Of a DNA stretch of 64,000 nucleotides, positions 31,959-38,957 are shown in pieces. The translations under genes were made by a program, and so were the position numbers. Numbering within the stretch: the first letter of the stretch is position 1; every line of letters starts with the position of its first letter. The DNA is from Tsukamurella paurometabola. Lineage in GTDB: Bacteria; Actinomycetota; Actinomycetes; Mycobacteriales; Mycobacteriaceae. The notes beneath the pieces are model-generated. The model was not told the DNA's origin and did not search any database. It was given only the letters and a program-made list of their open reading frames with translations. The stretch lies in assembly GCF_900631615.1 (NCBI RefSeq), contig NZ_LR131273.1, positions 1,736,001-1,800,000 on the forward strand, given 5' to 3'.

Positions 31959-32352
31959 GGAGCGTCACCACCACGGTGTTGCCGTCGGGGTCGGTGAGGC
32001 GGCGCGGGATCGGCTCCGGTGCCTGGTCGGCGTTACCGAAGCGGTCGCCGACGGACAGTTCGATCCTGACTCTGCTCGCCGGCCGGTCGCCGCGCGGATA
32101 CAGCTCGATCAGCAGTCCGTCGACCTGCGCCGAGACATGCTCGGGGCCGGCAGTGTGCTTCTCGCGAGTCCAGGTCACGCCCAGCGCATCCTGGTACCAC
32201 GCAGCTGATGCGTCGACGTCGTTCACGTAGAGCGCCAGCGTCTGTACCTGCGGCGCGTGTCGCGCAGCCAGTGCTCGCCGGGCCCAGTCGTGTGCTTCGA
32301 TCACGGCATCGTCGAGTCGTGCTCGCCAGCGTTCGTGCTTCTTAGAGTTCAC
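31951..32352 (-). CDS. VOC-fold (glyoxalase/bleomycin-resistance-like) protein
   Basis: 133 residues from GTG 32352 (VNSKKHERWRARL). After a helical lead-in the VOC fold is recognisable: QTLALYVNDVDASAAWYQDA, LGVTW, and the closing RRLTDPDGNTVVVTL. Members are metal-dependent glyoxalases, dioxygenases or drug-binding proteins; the metal ligands cannot be assigned with confidence. It overlaps the upstream helical protein by 11 bases. A second VOC-like protein is encoded at 32730. Confidence 0.75.
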   Translation of the reverse strand: MNSKKHERWRARLDDAVIEAHDWARRALAARHAPQVQTLALYVNDVDASAAWYQDALGVTWTREKHTAGPEHVSAQVDGLLIELYPRGDRPASRVRIELSVGDRFGNADQAPEPIPRRLTDPDGNTVVVTLRD

Positions 32353-32629
32353 GGCTGACCGCCTGTTCGATTTCGGCTTCGATCTCCGCGGTGAGCCGCC
32401 GGATCCCGAGGCGCACCGCGTGGTGGTTGCTGGCACCGCGTGTTGACGGCGGGATCAGGGTGCGCAGCTGCGCCGAGGCGAGGTCGACGGTCGCCCGGAT
32501 CAGGTCCAGGTCGATCATCGCGCGGCGCAGGTACATCCACTCCGCGGTATGAGGCTCGGTCTGGGCGAGCGCGGTCGTCGCTGCGGCGCGCAGGCCCTCT
32601 TCGGTGTCGATCGGTGCGTCAGGGTCCAT
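32342..32629 (-). CDS. Small helical hypothetical protein
   Basis: 95 residues from ATG 32629 (MDPDAPIDTEEGLRAAATTA). All-helical: EWMYLRRAMIDLDLIRATVD, then a basic-aromatic helix with NHHAVRLGIRRLTAEIEAEI. No membrane segment or known domain. It is the first gene of the leftward operon 30776-32629, which reads divergently from the gene at 32730. Confidence 0.6.
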   Translation of the reverse strand: MDPDAPIDTEEGLRAAATTALAQTEPHTAEWMYLRRAMIDLDLIRATVDLASAQLRTLIPPSTRGASNHHAVRLGIRRLTAEIEAEIEQAVSREL

Positions 32630-32729
32630 GCAGTGGATCTTCTCTTGAGCGGCCCACATTTGCACGGGCGGGCTTGAGGCTCACGCTATTCGGGTGCGGA
32701 TGTCGGTCCCTGGAGAGAGGATCAGCGGC

Positions 32730-33293
32730 ATGGATGCCGATGATGATCTCGAGACTCGCGCCAGCCTCTACCGCGTCGCTCAGCAGGCGGCGGCGCTGCA
32801 TCGGCTATTGGCTGCGTTGCCGCCTGGCGCCGCGCGGCGCGTCACCGGCGGCGAGAAGGACACGATCTCCCAGCTGGCCTCCCGCGCGTTGTGGTCCTCC
32901 ACCGCGGATCTACACCAGCAGGGCAGAAGCGAGTACGCCGCGGAGGTGGTCGCGCGGGCCCACGGCGGCGCAGCGGAGGGCATCACCGAACTGCGCCTGG
33001 TCACGAACTCGCTCGACATCAGCGAGCGGTTCTGGCGCGCGATCTACCCCGATGCCGCGGTGCAGCGGGTCGTTGGTGAGCTCTGGATCACGTCGCCGGT
33101 CGGACCGGCACTGCTGCTGGTGGAAGCCGTCGCCGCGCATCTGATCACCACCGTGGACATGGAGATCGTCGTGGACGCGGGCGCTGCGGAGCGGTTGAGC
33201 GAGGCGGGTTTCGATGTCTCGCACGATGGGCGCTACGTCGTCGATGCGAACGGGACGGATTCGACAGTCCGGATGGAGGTACGCCCGCGATGA
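32730..33293 (+). CDS. VOC-like C-terminal domain protein
   Basis: 187 residues from ATG 32730 (MDADDDLETRASLY). The first 95 residues form a helical domain (SLYRVAQQAAALHRLLAALP). The C-terminal half is VOC-like: LRLVTNSLDISERFWRAIYP, then a strand run PALLLVEAVAAHLITTVDME and a closing SEAGFDVSHDGRYVVDANGT. It is related in style to the VOC protein at 31951 and divergent from that operon. The stop overlaps the next start by 4 bases. The ligand is unknown. Confidence 0.65.
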   Translation: MDADDDLETRASLYRVAQQAAALHRLLAALPPGAARRVTGGEKDTISQLASRALWSSTADLHQQGRSEYAAEVVARAHGGAAEGITELRLVTNSLDISERFWRAIYPDAAVQRVVGELWITSPVGPALLLVEAVAAHLITTVDMEIVVDAGAAERLSEAGFDVSHDGRYVVDANGTDSTVRMEVRPR

Positions 33294-33581
33294 CCGTCGA
33301 TGAGCTGCGCGCGCTGCTCGCCGGCCTGCCCGGAGACGTGCCGGTGCTGGTGAGCGGACACGAAGGCGGCTTCGCCACAGTGGCACGCTGGCATTACCGA
33401 GGTCCAGGAGCTCGACTGCGGCGCAGATCAGGCGTACCCCGGCCGGTTCGTGACGCCGGCCGACGCCGCCGAGGAGGTCGACAGCCGCGGCGCGGACTGG
33501 ACGCACATGGTCGGCGGCGAGCCCCCGAAGCTCGTCGGCAATCCGATCACCGCGGTGGTGCTGTCAAGGGAGGGGCGATGA
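33290..33581 (+). pseudogene. GYEGG-domain protein, frameshifted
   Basis: ATG 33290 opens MTVDELRALLAGLPGDVPVL, then VSGHEGGFATVA, homologous to the second half of the protein at 12193. From about 33385 the frame turns Arg-rich, and a neighbouring frame continues with GITEVQELDCGADQAYPGRF, VTPADAAEEVDSRGADWTHM and LVGNPITAVVLSREGR, again homologous to 12193-12672. The stop at 33579-33581 overlaps the next start. One frameshift therefore breaks a gene of about 97 codons. Confidence 0.72.
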
Positions 33582-33997
33582 GTGTCGGTCGCGGCTGGCA
33601 GCCGCTCGTGGAGGAGCTGCGGCGGGACCTCGCCGCGGTCGGTGCGGAGCTCGGCGTGGTCTACGAGCGGTATGGATTGCTCGCAGCCGATGTCGAGCCG
33701 TGGAGCCCTGCCACGCAGGAACTTCTCGACGCGGCGGAGCGGCGCAGCGGCGGGACCTGCGAGGAGTGTGGCCAGCCCGGCCGCGAGGTCACGCTGCCGA
33801 GCGGCTGGGTGAAGACGCGCTGCGAGGAGCACGCCGTGGCGGAGCGGGACGACAGCCATTGGGAGGGCATGAGCCGCGGTATCGAGCGCGGCGAGTACAC
33901 GGTGGTGGGACCGATCGAGCTGGGACCGGCAGCGGCGATCCAGCGGGGCGAGCACGAGGACGAACTCGAGCGGATGAACGAGGAGGGCGAGTCGTGA
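33578..33997 (+). CDS. Small zinc-ribbon-like hypothetical protein
   Basis: 139 residues from ATG 33578, overlapping the upstream stop. A helical N-terminus (PLVEELRRDLAAVGAELGVV) precedes a short four-ligand cluster: C-x2-C in TCEECGQPG, followed by KTRCEEHAV, where C and H could complete a zinc site. The C-terminus is acidic and helical. The family is unknown. It lies between the broken GYEGG gene and the DUF2442 gene, so it is probably part of one operon. Confidence 0.65.
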   Translation: MSVGRGWQPLVEELRRDLAAVGAELGVVYERYGLLAADVEPWSPATQELLDAAERRSGGTCEECGQPGREVTLPSGWVKTRCEEHAVAERDDSHWEGMSRGIERGEYTVVGPIELGPAAAIQRGEHEDELERMNEEGES

Positions 33998-34314
33998 GTG
34001 TCCCGTGGCCGATCACGGCGGTTGAGTCCCGCGGCGGCACCGTGGTGCGCCTGCTCCACGCCGACGGCACGGTGGCGGACCACGACTTCGAGTACCTGCT
34101 CGGCGGGGTGGGCGTGTTCGCGCACCTGACCGAGGAGATGATCCCGGAGGCGGCGATCTGCGATGGCGGCACGGTCGGTTGGGAGACGGAGGCCGGCGTC
34201 ATCGACTTGGCGCCCGCTGCCCTGTACGAACACGCCGTGCTCGGGTTCTGCCCGGGTGGCGTCCGCCGTGGGTGGACGCCGGCGCACACGGTACTGGTGA
34301 GTCGGGGCGGGTGA
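33994..34314 (+). CDS. DUF2442-domain protein, second copy
   Basis: 106 residues from GTG 33994, overlapping the preceding gene by GTGA. The DUF2442 pattern is present: PITAVESRGGTVVRLLHADG, then FEYLLGGVGVFAHL and GVIDLAPAALYEHAVLG. It shares family and gene-pair context with 11703-12200. The last rightward gene before the excisionase-like gene near attR. Confidence 0.72.
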   Translation: MSVPWPITAVESRGGTVVRLLHADGTVADHDFEYLLGGVGVFAHLTEEMIPEAAICDGGTVGWETEAGVIDLAPAALYEHAVLGFCPGGVRRGWTPAHTVLVSRGG

Positions 34315-34382
34315 GTCTGTATACACAGCAGGGGAGCCAGTCGATTCGACTGCCTCCCTTGCGTGCGTGTGTGTACGGCCGA

Positions 34383-34580
34383 TCATGCGGCGCGCGCTGC
34401 CGCGATGACCCGATCGATCTCGTCGGCCTCAACCAAGGTTCTGCGCCCGAACTTCACGACCACCAGCTCGCCGCGCTGGCGCATCCGGTACAGGTACTCC
34501 CGGCTCACGCGGAGGATGTCCGCAGTCTCTTCCATCGTGTACAGCTTCTGCGGCGTGTCAGCCGCGAGGTTCTCGTTCAT
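34383..34580 (-). CDS. xis: Excisionase-family HTH_17 protein near attR
   Basis: 65 residues from ATG 34580 (MNENLAADTPQ). The whole protein is one winged-helix: LYTMEETADILRVSREYLYR, then MRQRGELVVVKFGRRTLVEA and DEIDRVIAAARAA. This is the usual recombination directionality factor or small-regulator fold. It lies 200 bases inside attR. Whether this protein or the longer one at 7362 acts as excisionase cannot be decided from sequence; the symbol is therefore tentative. Confidence 0.78.
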   Translation of the reverse strand: MNENLAADTPQKLYTMEETADILRVSREYLYRMRQRGELVVVKFGRRTLVEADEIDRVIAAARAA

Positions 34581-34779
34581 GCCGCAGATGATCGCTTGGA
34601 CCGCTGACACCACCAACTGAGACGTCACGACACGCCGAAACAGTGGCGTGCGTGGCGGTCGACTCTGCCACAGTTCTGCCACTATCCCGCCTTGCGGGAA
34701 CGGTCGGAGCACCCGCGGAATGCACGCCAGGACACTTCAGGGCGATCAGCTACGATCGCATTTACCCAGTTAGCGGTGA

Positions 34780-34835
34780 CTTGAAAGCGAGCGTGGGTGA
34801 AACCACCGGGGGGTCAAATCCCTCCGCTTCCGCAG
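34780..34835 (+). repeat. attR: partial tRNA-Ser copy with altered variable arm
   Basis: CTTGAAAGCGAGCGT (34780-34794) and the 22 bases 34814-34835 equal attL. Between them the variable arm reads GTGG...CCAC instead of GTCC...GGAC, so pairing is kept while both strands of the stem differ. T54 of the T loop is G here. There is no 5' half, so this is not a functional tRNA. It marks the right end of the element. Confidence 0.88.
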
Positions 34836-35045
34836 TTCGGAGGGGTTCTACTCGACAGCGATGATCGAGCAGAACCGGATTCGGGTCATGACTCGACAGT
34901 AGAACCTGAACCAACCTTCGGGGCAAGGGGTGACTTCTTCGCCCGTCCCCTCGGCCTACCCCGAGCCCGTCCCGCATCCGACCGCTTGCGGGACCGTTTT
35001 CGTCGCCCCGATCCGTGCAGGTCGCGAACTCCTGAAACTCGGTCC

Positions 35046-35435
35046 CTAATGCCCAGCGCCGTCGTTGATGGTTGCTGCCCATGTCGCGGTCTGGGGTGCT
35101 GTCGGTGTCGATGGGTTGAGCCTGATGATGCCGATCCGCGCGCTGTATCGGTCCTTGCCGTACGTCACGTCGCAGACCATGCGAGCCCCGATCTGCGCGG
35201 GAAGATCGTGCGGGCAGCGGATCGAGTCGAACCGCATGTTGATCGCCTTGTCGAACTCGTTGACGGTCTCAGCTTCGATGACGGCTCGGGTGACGATCTT
35301 CGCCCCGCTCGCGTCGGTTGACACGGAGCCTGTCGGATTCTCGATAGTGTCGGGTCCGATTCCGCCGCATCCCGCGAGGATAACCGCAGATGCAGCGATC
35401 GCGACGACTCGAAGCGGGCTGTACGGCGTGTTCAT
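35046..35435 (-). CDS. DUF4333 lipoprotein
   Basis: 129 residues from ATG 35435; an ATG 4 codons upstream is also possible. The signal peptide has a lipobox: VVAIAASAVILAGCGG. The mature part matches DUF4333 of mycolata: a helix with FDKAINMRFDSIRCPHDLPA, then GARMVCDVTYGKDRYSARIG, with the conserved cysteine pair, and a closing beta strand. Envelope-anchored, function unknown. It is encoded just outside attR; the 34836-35045 gap shows nothing supportable. Confidence 0.75.
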   Translation of the reverse strand: MNTPYSPLRVVAIAASAVILAGCGGIGPDTIENPTGSVSTDASGAKIVTRAVIEAETVNEFDKAINMRFDSIRCPHDLPAQIGARMVCDVTYGKDRYSARIGIIRLNPSTPTAPQTATWAATINDGAGH

Positions 35436-35477
35436 GTTGGCGAACATACCTGATGGGGTGGTGCATAGACTCGCGTC

Positions 35478-35996
35478 ATGCTGGACATGCTCGGTACCCG
35501 TGAACGCTGCCGCACCGAATTGCCGCCTGAGTCGGAGGATGCGTTCATCTGCGCTTTCGAGTGCACGTGGCGTCGTCGTTGCGCGGAGACGGAACTGGCG
35601 ATGTTCTGTGGGCACTGTCAGGGCGAGTTGAGGGAACGCCCCCCGCGTGTCGCGGAGAGGCGTTGGAGGCGCATCCCGTGGCGCGGAAGCGGACCTACAC
35701 GGATAGCCGCTGGCGCAGGGCTGTCCGCGCCGTGCGTCGTGCGCGGTACAGGGCGGTCGAACCTGCGCTCAGGAGTGCTTTGCCCGCGCTGGGGCTGTAC
35801 CCGCGCACGATGTACGAGGTGGTGGTGGTCTACGACGAGGGGGGCGGACATGAACGACTATCAGCTCGGGGCTTTCCTCAGCGAGCGGGCTGCTTGCGAG
35901 GTCGCGCAATACTGGCGGTACTCACGGGGCGACACCGTCGTGATCAACTACTGTCCGATCTTCCGTGATCGCGCGGACTGGGAACGCAACCTGTGA
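35478..35996 (+). CDS. DUF1272-like Cys-rich protein with odd extension
   Basis: 172 residues from ATG 35478. Residues 1-60 match DUF1272 proteins: RERCRTELPPESEDAFICAF, then ECTWRRRCAETELAMFCGHC and a closing ELRERPP. One expected cysteine is replaced in CTWRRRCAE. After that the frame is Arg/Trp-rich and implausible until residue 125, where MNDYQLGAFLSERAACEVAQ looks like a separate small protein (ATG 35850). The lack of a stop between them suggests a lost stop or frameshift after the DUF1272 part. Confidence 0.55.
   Translation: MLDMLGTRERCRTELPPESEDAFICAFECTWRRRCAETELAMFCGHCQGELRERPPRVAERRWRRIPWRGSGPTRIAAGAGLSAPCVVRGTGRSNLRSGVLCPRWGCTRARCTRWWWSTTRGADMNDYQLGAFLSERAACEVAQYWRYSRGDTVVINYCPIFRDRADWERNL
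35678..35968 (+). CDS. Possible small basic phage-like protein
   Basis: 96 residues from GTG 35678, a very basic helix (VARKRTYTDSRWRRAVRAVR and on) followed by YPRTMYEVVVVYDEGGG. Only the first 60 or so residues look natural; the end overlaps the MNDYQL protein in another frame and may be spurious. It resembles the short orphan proteins between structural or regulatory genes of actinophages. Confidence 0.38.
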   Translation: MARKRTYTDSRWRRAVRAVRRARYRAVEPALRSALPALGLYPRTMYEVVVVYDEGGGHERLSARGFPQRAGCLRGRAILAVLTGRHRRDQLLSDLP

Positions 35997-36097
35997 GCGT
36001 GGCGCGGCGGAGGAGATGGTTCCGCAGGACGGTGGAAAAGGTTGTCGAGGTCGTGGTCGACTTCGTTGGAGAGGTTCTCACGGCGCTGATCCCGTGA
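35993..36097 (+). CDS. Possible 34-residue amphipathic peptide
   Basis: GTG 35993 overlaps the preceding stop by 2 bases. The peptide begins VSVARRRRWFRRTVEKVVEV and ends VVDFVGEVLTALIP: a very basic head and a clearly amphipathic helical tail. The overlap favours translation. Too short to assign; membrane-active or phage-type small protein are both possible. Confidence 0.35.
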   Translation: MSVARRRRWFRRTVEKVVEVVVDFVGEVLTALIP

Positions 36098-36158
36098 AGC
36101 GCACCAGCGGCGAATTCCCATCGCGACCGCCCGTCCACCGCAGCATAGGGTTACCAGC

Positions 36159-36811
36159 GTGAACGAGTACGTGAGACCGTCGGTGCCTGAGCGGGTGTAC
36201 CGCGATGAGTAAGGCGCGGTGATCGAGTACGGGGACCGCTGGGGCATCGATTCACCGCCTGATGACAGCTACTCGCGCACCATCAACCTGGACAGGTTCG
36301 AACCGCTGCACCTGGTCGCGGACGCGCTCATCGACCACCTGGTGAGCACCTACGAGGTCACCGCCACGCCCGTTGAGATGGACGACACGAACAGGAACTG
36401 CTCGACGCTCAAGCCGTCCGTCTCACGCCCGCCGTGGAGAATGCGGCGTCGCTGCTGTTCCGTTTCACGGACTACCCGTCGGTGGAAGTGAATGCGGGGC
36501 TCTCTCGGTACGTCGTGTACCCCGACTGCTCGTGCGATGCCTGCGACGAGACGTGAGAGAGCTGCGCCGAGGACATCGAAGATTTGGTGTTCGCGGTGGC
36601 GGCGGGCGGGTTCAACGAGGAAGTCAACGTGACTCCGCGCTGGAACATCGCGGGGCGCAAGGGAAGAGTCGGCCACCGGATTGACGACCCCGCCCGAGAC
36701 GTGTTCCACGCCAGCGCAAACTCCGTCGAGGTCACTGATGAGCTGCGTGCGACCGCCGCGCTCCTCGACGCCCGTCCTGATCGCCGTTGGCAGCCGTGGA
36801 GTCGGCGATGA
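36159..36811 (+). pseudogene. DUF6226-like gene with three lesions
   Basis: GTG 36159 opens VNEYVRPSVPERVYRDE, then TAA at 36210-36212 in frame. The same frame goes on as GAVIEYGDRWGIDSPPDDSY and NLDRFEPLHLVADALIDHLV. A frameshift near 36380 moves the protein to another frame (EQELLDAQAVRLTPAVENAA, ENAASLLFRFTDYPSVEVN, YVVYPDCSCDACDET). There a TGA follows ACG where Trp is expected (T-stop-ESCAEDIEDLVFAVAAGGF). It ends near 36811. Assignment to DUF6226 is from memory of the pattern. Clearly dead. Confidence 0.62.
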
Positions 36812-36849
36812 GAGCAGTCGAAGAAGAAGCGTTCACGACATCGCGTCTA

Positions 36850-37239
36850 TGCAGTGCTTCGCATCGACCTGTGGGACGGTGACGAGAGCAGGCCGCTGTC
36901 CGAGCTGCGTACGGAGCCACAGCGTTTCGTGACGTCGACCCGAGGCTCGAGCGGCGTCCAGTCGATGGTGCTGTACCCGACTCGGGTGAGCGCATTCAGG
37001 CGAAGCCCGATGGTGGGGATCACGGTGGGGAGCTCGTGCGCGAGCCGTCTGCTGCGCGGCCACCACACCCCTGCGATGTGGTGGGGGAGGGACGCCGGGC
37101 TGCGCAGCAGCACGCGACCCGGCACGGGGCGGCCGATCGGTACCGGTGGCCGGCGCAGCATGCCCCGCAACTGGGCCGGCGTCGCCCTGTCCCCGCTCAC
37201 GGATGATCCGTACCGGTGCGACCCGGGCGGGGCGCGCAC
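36850..37239 (-). pseudogene. Truncated DUF5994-like gene
   Basis: The minus-strand frame contains RVLLRSPASLPHHIAGVWWP, then RSRRLAHELPTVIPTIGLRL and TRVGYSTIDWTPLEPRVDV, the N-terminal two-thirds of a DUF5994-type mycobacterial protein (VWWPRS is diagnostic). The expected C-terminal part is missing. At about 36,890-36,910 the coding signal switches to a short plus-strand remnant (HRVYAVLRIDLWDGDE). This looks like a host gene cut by the incoming accessory DNA. Start ambiguous (37239 or 37161). Confidence 0.5.
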
Positions 37240-37290
37240 CGTCGTGGCGAGAGGTTGCCGGCCGTCGTCACGGCAGAACGGCTTCCGGTC

Positions 37291-38301
37291 CTAGCCGGCA
37301 CGCCGCGCGGCGGCGCGGGCCAGGGAGCGGTCGCGCATCTCCTCGAACTTCACGGCGGCGGCTTCGAGTTCGTCGAGGAAGGTGGCGAGCTCCTCGCGGG
37401 TCTTCTCGCCCTCGGGGCCGAAGTCGGTGCGCTCGAAGATCTTCCACTTGCGCAGGACGGGCATGACGACCTCGTCCTTGTGCTGGCGCAGGTCGTAGAT
37501 GCCGTGCTTGGCCATGAGGACGCCGTTGCGGCGGAAGTCGGGCATGCCGGCGCCGGGCATCTCGAAGTGCTTGATGGTGTCGGTGATCGAGCGGATGGCC
37601 TGGTCGGGGACCAGGTCGAGGCCGGCGGCGGAGATGTTGCGGTAGAAGATCATGTGCAGGTTCTCGTCGGCGGCGATGCGCTGGAGCATCTTGTCGGCGA
37701 TCGGATCCGCGCAGACCTTGCCGGTGTTGCGGTGGCTCACGCGGGTGGCGAGCTCCTGGAAGGTCACGTACGCCACCGAGTGGAGCATCGTCATCTTCTC
37801 TTCGGTGTGCGCCGCCACCTTGCCCTGCGGGTCCCAGCCGTTGGTCATGTGGATCATGCGGGCCTGCTCGAGCTTGACCGGGTCGACGCCGCGGGTGACG
37901 ACGAGGTAGTCGCGCATGGCGATGCCGTGGCGGTTCTCCTCGGCGGTCCAGCGGCCGACCCAGTGGCCCCAGGCGTCGTCCATGGAGAAGTTGGCGGCGA
38001 TCTCCCGGTGGTAGGTGGGGAGGTTGTCCTCGGTGAGGAGGTTGGTGATCATGGCGGCCTTGGCCACGTCGTCGAGCCGGCTCTCCTCGGGGTCGTAGTC
38101 CGACCCGCCGAGTGCGGCGTAGTTCTTGCCGTCCGACCAGGGGATGTAGTCGTGGGGGTTCCAGTCCTTCGTCATCGAGAGATGGCGGTTGACGTTGTCC
38201 TCGGCGACACCGGAGAGCTCCTTCAGAAGCTCCAGCTGGGTCAGCTCTCGGGTGGGAAGGAGACTCGCGCCGGAGCCGTGCGGTGTGGGACTCGGTGCCA
38301 T
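37291..38301 (-). CDS. Acyl-ACP desaturase (DesA family)
   Basis: 336 residues from ATG 38301 (MAPSPTPHGSG; ribosome site TTGGAGCC). Soluble di-iron desaturase: first ligand set EENRHG in a helix near the middle, second DENLHM about 90 residues later, plus the upstream Glu ligand in NLLTEDNLPTYHREI. In M. tuberculosis DesA1 and DesA2 act in fatty-acid and mycolic-acid biosynthesis by desaturating acyl chains. This protein should have the same type of role. It sits at the right edge of the accessory scar. Confidence 0.9.
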   Translation of the reverse strand: MAPSPTPHGSGASLLPTRELTQLELLKELSGVAEDNVNRHLSMTKDWNPHDYIPWSDGKNYAALGGSDYDPEESRLDDVAKAAMITNLLTEDNLPTYHREIAANFSMDDAWGHWVGRWTAEENRHGIAMRDYLVVTRGVDPVKLEQARMIHMTNGWDPQGKVAAHTEEKMTMLHSVAYVTFQELATRVSHRNTGKVCADPIADKMLQRIAADENLHMIFYRNISAAGLDLVPDQAIRSITDTIKHFEMPGAGMPDFRRNGVLMAKHGIYDLRQHKDEVVMPVLRKWKIFERTDFGPEGEKTREELATFLDELEAAAVKFEEMRDRSLARAAARRAG

Positions 38302-38487
38302 CGCTGGCTCCAATCGATGTCGTGCCGCGGCGGCACTCTAGGAACTCAGCGTGGGAACTCAACCGAGATGTCGGGCACCGTCGACGGTCGTCTGGATCCG
38401 GTGCTCACACCGACGAGACGTCGGTGTGCTATCTCAACTGTACAGCCGTCGCGCCGCGGCCGTGGGGGACCGCAGGCGTCCATGGCG

Positions 38488-38856
38488 TCACGTGGCGGAG
38501 AGTTCCGTGACTGCGGGCCGGTCGGCGAGACCCATGCGGAGGTGTTCGCTGTGGTACACGGCTTCGTCGAGTAGCTGCGCCACGTGGTTGTCGTAGAGGC
38601 TGTAGACGATGCTGCGTCCCTCGCGCACGCCGGTGACCAGGCCGAGGTTGCGGAGGAGCCGGAGCTGGTGGGAGACCGCCGACGGTTCCATCGCCACCGC
38701 GGTCGCAAGGTCGCCCACGGCCATCGCCTGCCCGCGCAACTGCGACAGGATCAGGAGCCGGCTCGGCGTCGCGAGCGCCTGCAGCGTGGTCGCGACCCGC
38801 TCGGCGGTCGCTGCGTCGAGCGGAGCGACGCCGTCCCCGGTGATCCGATGTCCCAT
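38488..38856 (-). CDS. ArsR/SmtB-family metal sensor
   Basis: 122 residues. A winged-helix of the ArsR type: LQALATPSRLLILSQLRGQA, then the recognition helix MEPSAVSHQLRLLRNLGLV and the wing GREGRSIVYSL-like segment (EGRSIVYSLYDNH). The C-terminal helix has HVAQLLDEAVYHSEHLRMGL; its Asp/His residues fit an alpha-5 metal site such as in NmtR or KmtR. It is divergent from the P1B4 ATPase and close to an inverted repeat between them, so it most likely represses that ATPase until Co, Ni or a similar ion binds. Confidence 0.88.
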   Translation of the reverse strand: MGHRITGDGVAPLDAATAERVATTLQALATPSRLLILSQLRGQAMAVGDLATAVAMEPSAVSHQLRLLRNLGLVTGVREGRSIVYSLYDNHVAQLLDEAVYHSEHLRMGLADRPAVTELSAT

Positions 38857-38882
38857 GACCTGGGAGTCTACCGCCCGAGTAT

Positions 38883-38904
38883 TATATGAAGAGCTGTTCA
38901 GATA
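38883..38904. promoter_or_regulatory. ArsR-type operator between regulator and metal ATPase
   Basis: TATATGAAG (38883-38891), AGCT centre, GTTCAGATA (38896-38904): an imperfect inverted repeat with 7 of 9 arm positions paired. The ATATGAA...TTCA pattern is like known SmtB/NmtR operators. It lies in the 100-base divergent intergenic region, 54 bases before the ATPase start. Confidence 0.65.
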
Positions 38905-38957
38905 TGCTGATATCCGTTCGCGCAGTGACCGCGCGACCGGATTCGAGGGAGCGCAGC

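Larger units (their letters stand above)
5848..34835. mobile_element. Integrative element of about 29 kb in tRNA-Ser(TGA)
   Basis: The 3' half of tRNA-Ser at 5848-5903 recurs at 34780-34835 in the same orientation, with a 15-base identical block and a 22-base identical block at identical spacing. The tyrosine integrase is the first gene inside the left copy, reading away from the tRNA, which is the standard arrangement. Small HTH (excisionase-like) proteins lie at both ends. The cargo is secreted proteins, resolvases, a polymorphic toxin with immunity gene, an MspA-like porin and many small unknowns. I recognise no replication initiator, relaxase, FtsK-like pump or virion gene. It could be a cryptic island, a satellite, or a degraded plasmid- or phage-like element. 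Confidence 0.88.

Noticed and set aside
34780-34835. A second tRNA-Ser gene at the right end
   Set aside because: Only the 3' half is present, with T54 changed; it is the attachment-site copy.
37216-38574. Plus-strand open frame opposite the desaturase
   Set aside because: Antisense of a clear di-iron desaturase; composition typical of high-G+C shadows.
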